Shown here: positions 19,189 through 22,229 of the stretch, piece after piece
Layout: each line of letters opens with the position of its first letter
How positions within the stretch are numbered: the stretch's first letter is position 1
DNA from: Hofstenia miamia
Lineage: Eukaryota; Xenacoelomorpha; Acoela
DNA: 22,229 bases
Direction of reading: 5' to 3'
Assembly: GCA_004352715.1 (NCBI GenBank)
Contig: SCFE01000108.1
Span: 1,509,756 to 1,531,984 of the forward strand
Position numbers and translations under genes: made by a program
Notes under the pieces: model-generated
What the model was told of the DNA's origin: nothing
Seen by the model: the letters and a program-made list of their open reading frames with translations, nothing else
The model's database searches: none

Positions 19189-19488
19189 CTGCAAGATTGG
19201 TAGAATTTGAAATTCATGGAATGTCAAATAAAGTTACAACAAAAATATTGTGTTAAAAAGGATGGCTATATTAACATCGAATTTTCACTATAAAATTAAT
19301 ATTACTTTGTGTGCTGGTATCAGTTCTAATTTTACTTAGAAATTATCCAATATTTTCGTACAGAAATGTTATTTTGCTTCTTTATGAATTTTTTAAATAT
19401 TTTTGCATGCTTAGTTTTTCTGATTGAGTTTTGGAAGCTTATTTGAATTTAAGTTTTTGAATTCCAAGTACTTGAAAACCCTGGTAGA

Positions 19489-19993
19489 GACCAATATTGA
19501 ATATTCTAATTACAAAAATTCTATCTATTCCATTTTATATTTTTATTTCAATATTGTTGCAATAAATATTCTTACCTGATTAATTTAAATCTAAGAATTA
19601 TGAAAAGCAAATAATTATACAGTAAAATCAAGCACCCTGCTGTTTCTTTACAAAACTTCTTTTGTTGCTTTACAAAACATTTTTGAGTATTGAAATCTAT
19701 AAAATAGTTTATACATGTAAAAATATAAGGNNNNNNNNNNNNNNNNNNNNNGACCAATATTGAATATTCTAATTACAAAAATTCTATCTATTCCATTTTA
19801 TATTTTTATTTCAATATTGTTGCAATAAATATTCTTACCTGATTAATTTAAATCTAAGAATTATGAAAAGCAAATAATTATACAGTAAAATCAAGCACCC
19901 TGCTGTTTCTTTACAAAACTTCTTTTGTTGCTTTACAAAACATTTTTGAGTATTGAAATCTATAAAATAGTTTATACATGTAAAAATATAAGG
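19489..19993. repeat. Gap of 21 N with 242-bp duplicated flanks
   Basis: 19489-19730 and 19752-19993 appear identical and are separated by N at 19731-19751. As with the other gaps, the simplest reading is one locus copied on both sides of a joint. Confidence 0.93.
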
Positions 19994-21900
19994 CTAAAAT
20001 TGAAAGATATTGATAGAATCAAGTTAGATTGGTGGCAATAATTCAAAAATCTTATTGATAGAGATTACTAATATTTCTAGTTACAATCTTCCTTAATTGT
20101 GGTCACATTAGGATAGGAGTGCTTTAGTTAATGCATGCCGGCTTTCATGAATTCATGGGCATTACATACTATTTAATTATAGAGTGTGAGGCTTAATAAT
20201 AACATCTGAGATGTCACTAGGCTAGTGATATTAAAACTGACGAACAACACTATTTTAGAATTCTTCAGTGATGATTCTGTGAGGAATAGGTAGAATGTGG
20301 TTCTCTTTCTCTAAAGATAGCTAAGTTATTTAGCCTTCATTTTTTGTTTGCTTTGTTGGCACAATCAGATCATATTAATGAAAATAGTAAATTTTACTGT
20401 TTCACCTAATGCACCCACAAATCCACTATGTCTCAAGACTGATGCTACTTTACCTCTTAATGGGAAAAAATATGGGCAAATTTTTGGAAAACTTTTTTGT
20501 TAAAATGTAAATGTATTTTATACCTCTAATGGCCTTCAAATGATTTTTTTAAAAAAAAAGAAAAAAGCATATGAGTAGTACTATATCACATATACATATA
20601 TCCCTCATGAAATTTTCCAAAACAATTTGAGTTGTATGTAAAACACAATCTCACATCTTGGGCACTTGATTGCTTTTACAAACAGTGTCTTGACAACTAC
20701 TCTTTTTATAACAATATTCAGGAGGTCATTGCTCAAAGCCATCAGTGTGAATCAATAAATTTGGTATCATTTTGGTGGGCACTATTTGTGAATTGGCAGG
20801 ATCAATAGATGATGTTGATAGACTTTCACATTTGGATTTTGTTCATGTAACAATAATTTGGCAACAGACATTTTGAAATGCTTTAAGGACATAAAGTCTT
20901 TTGTACAAACATAACTTGAACACAAGCTACACCCAGGAAGTGTAAAATCAATTGATGATACCATTTTCCAGATTTTACAAAAATATGGTAGTAGCTTTTA
21001 TTGTAAATTGCAACTGCTGCTGAACAATGAATTGAAAGTTATTTCTTTTCCCTACAATCCTAGGTTTTCACTTGAAGTGAAGATGTTATTGCATCAAAAG
21101 TTGTCAATATATTGACAAATCTGTTATTGTAACAGAATTCAACAGAAAGCCATTTTTGTTACATTTACATAGGTAGAAAAGTGGAAATTTAAAGGCATTT
21201 TTTCTGACCAAAAAATAGCAGTGAACATTTAGTTACTAGAAATTTTATAAATGATCCAAAATTTTAAATAATATTGATCATCACATTAGAGGGAATTTTA
21301 ATTAAAAAGACCTGTATGTGATTTTAGTTTTGTATAGTATACCAGAAATTGTTATAATGAATGTTTACTCAAGTTCAGTCATTTAATTAATAGGATGTTT
21401 GAATAATGCAACTTAACTAAATTTCTATGTTGCAATTGTGGTGGTGAAGTAGGTGATCAATGTAGATGATGCCTAATAAGATCTATCAATGTATTTATTA
21501 TCTAATTAATTGTTAATATGTTACTGCCTATCTTGACAAAGAATGATTATCACAGCCTCAACTGTATTGGATTTACTGACTAAATATTATATGTTAATAA
21601 CTCAATCAATACTGGAATTAATTGTAATATACTAATTGTGTAATAATGCAATTGATTATATCTCTGATGCCCAATCTATTTGAAGAAGGATTGTTTGAAG
21701 TAGTGAAGCAAATTAAATATTGCACTATAAATAACTGGTTGAATGGTAAACTAAAAACAATGGAATAAATTCTTCATTGTTAATTCCAGAAGTTAATCAC
21801 AGACTACACCAAGAGTTGCATGAGAGTGATTCATCTGCTAATAAGACATCAGGTTGGAATAAACCACTAAATTAATGGAGAACCTAAACACATGATAATT
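19994..21900. other. AT-rich region upstream of the phosphoesterase coding exon, no gene recognised
   Basis: No recognisable transposon ends, RNA gene or confident exon. The stretch 20640-21000 is less AT-biased, with a 60-codon minus-strand open frame at 20782-20964 that shows no known motif. A perfect 18-bp palindrome TTGTCAATATATTGACAA lies at 21101-21118. If the right-end exon hypothesis holds, this is intron. Confidence 0.45.
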
Positions 21901-21919
21901 ACTGATTACTAATACTTAC

Positions 21920-22229
21920 AGATACATTACAGATATTTTCAGTATTACATGTAGGGACTAATGGTTTAGGAGTTAACAACAATTGCAAATGGAGTGCTGA
22001 AACAGTTACTGTCAATAATGGGAACCCAAGGGCTACGCCTGAATCGTCCTGGAGAGCAACCTCCATGTGGTGGTTCCTGGGTAGGCAGAGACGCTGAGCC
22101 AATACTTGATGGGCGCGTCTCTTCGTCCCGAACCAGGACAGGAGTGGACGTTAAACAATAGGGTAGAAGAAGGTGCTGCCATGTGTGCGGGAGCACATAT
22201 GGGGGCGGTGATGGTGATGTGGTCTGTTC
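21920..22229 (-). other. GC-richer exon-like segment with a consensus splice donor
   Basis: From about 21960 to the window end GC content rises clearly above the surroundings. On the minus strand the donor ATCT|GTAAGT (rc of 21914-21922) closes a frame that contains an ATG at 22066-22064 and reads MEVALQDDSGVALGF onward for 49 codons, ending in phase 0. The first phosphoesterase exon also starts in phase 0, so splicing would give a 55-residue in-frame extension before its first Met. A competing minus-strand frame is open from the window end to a TAA at 21966-21968, with a Pro/Ser-rich reading (TSPSPPPYVLPHTW). Either a 5' exon of the phosphoesterase or part of another gene. Confidence 0.35.

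Noticed and set aside
20782-20964. 60-codon minus-strand open frame
   Set aside because: No motif, no supporting splice sites or neighbours; the surrounding frames contain stops.

Overview
This is a strongly AT-rich animal genomic window, most likely from an insect or another arthropod. That is an inference from the transposon mix (piggyBac, Tc1/mariner, Penelope-like and Jockey/CR1-type LINE relics) and from a host gene split by GT/AG introns. No bacterial gene organisation, rRNA, tRNA or CRISPR array is visible. Assembly gaps lie at 1386-2385, 12711-12813 and 19731-19751, with single ambiguous bases at 14443 and 14948.

The main host gene is on the minus strand. Four short exons (18965-19188, 11230-11338, 10960-11063, 4789-4869) join in phase and read as the N-terminal half of a metallophosphoesterase of the MPPE1/PGAP5 type. 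In order they carry a membrane anchor, a D-x-H motif, a GDxxDE motif and a GNHD motif. The exons holding the C-terminal half, with its GHxH motif, were not found. They may lie in the 1 kb gap or left of the window. A GC-richer segment at the right end (about 21.9-22.2 kb) has a strong minus-strand splice donor in matching phase and could be the upstream exon.

A second, unrecognised gene appears on the plus strand at 3853-5414. Three exons join in phase into an 87-residue protein. One minus-strand phosphoesterase exon (4789-4869) sits inside its second intron, so the two genes appear interleaved on opposite strands.

The rest is mostly transposon debris lying in the phosphoesterase introns. 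From left to right: a 3'-part LINE copy (1-1385); a cluster of three tandem duplications (2858-3166); a 0.4 kb inverted-repeat element (3235-3633); a 581 bp DD37D mariner deletion derivative (5683-6263); a dead piggyBac (7311-9274); a dead 1.2 kb Tc1/mariner element (9570-10769); a Penelope-like remnant (about 12205-13022); a LINE with an endonuclease but no reverse transcriptase (about 13023-14592); and a second copy of the first LINE (about 15468-17036). Every coding element shows stops, frameshifts or lost catalytic residues.

The two smaller gaps and the single N at 14948 are each flanked by near-identical sequence on both sides, so these duplications are probably assembly artefacts. No complete new defence or mobile system was found. 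The most interesting items are the interleaved gene pair, the tandem-duplication cluster and the possible ribozyme remnant of the Penelope-like element.
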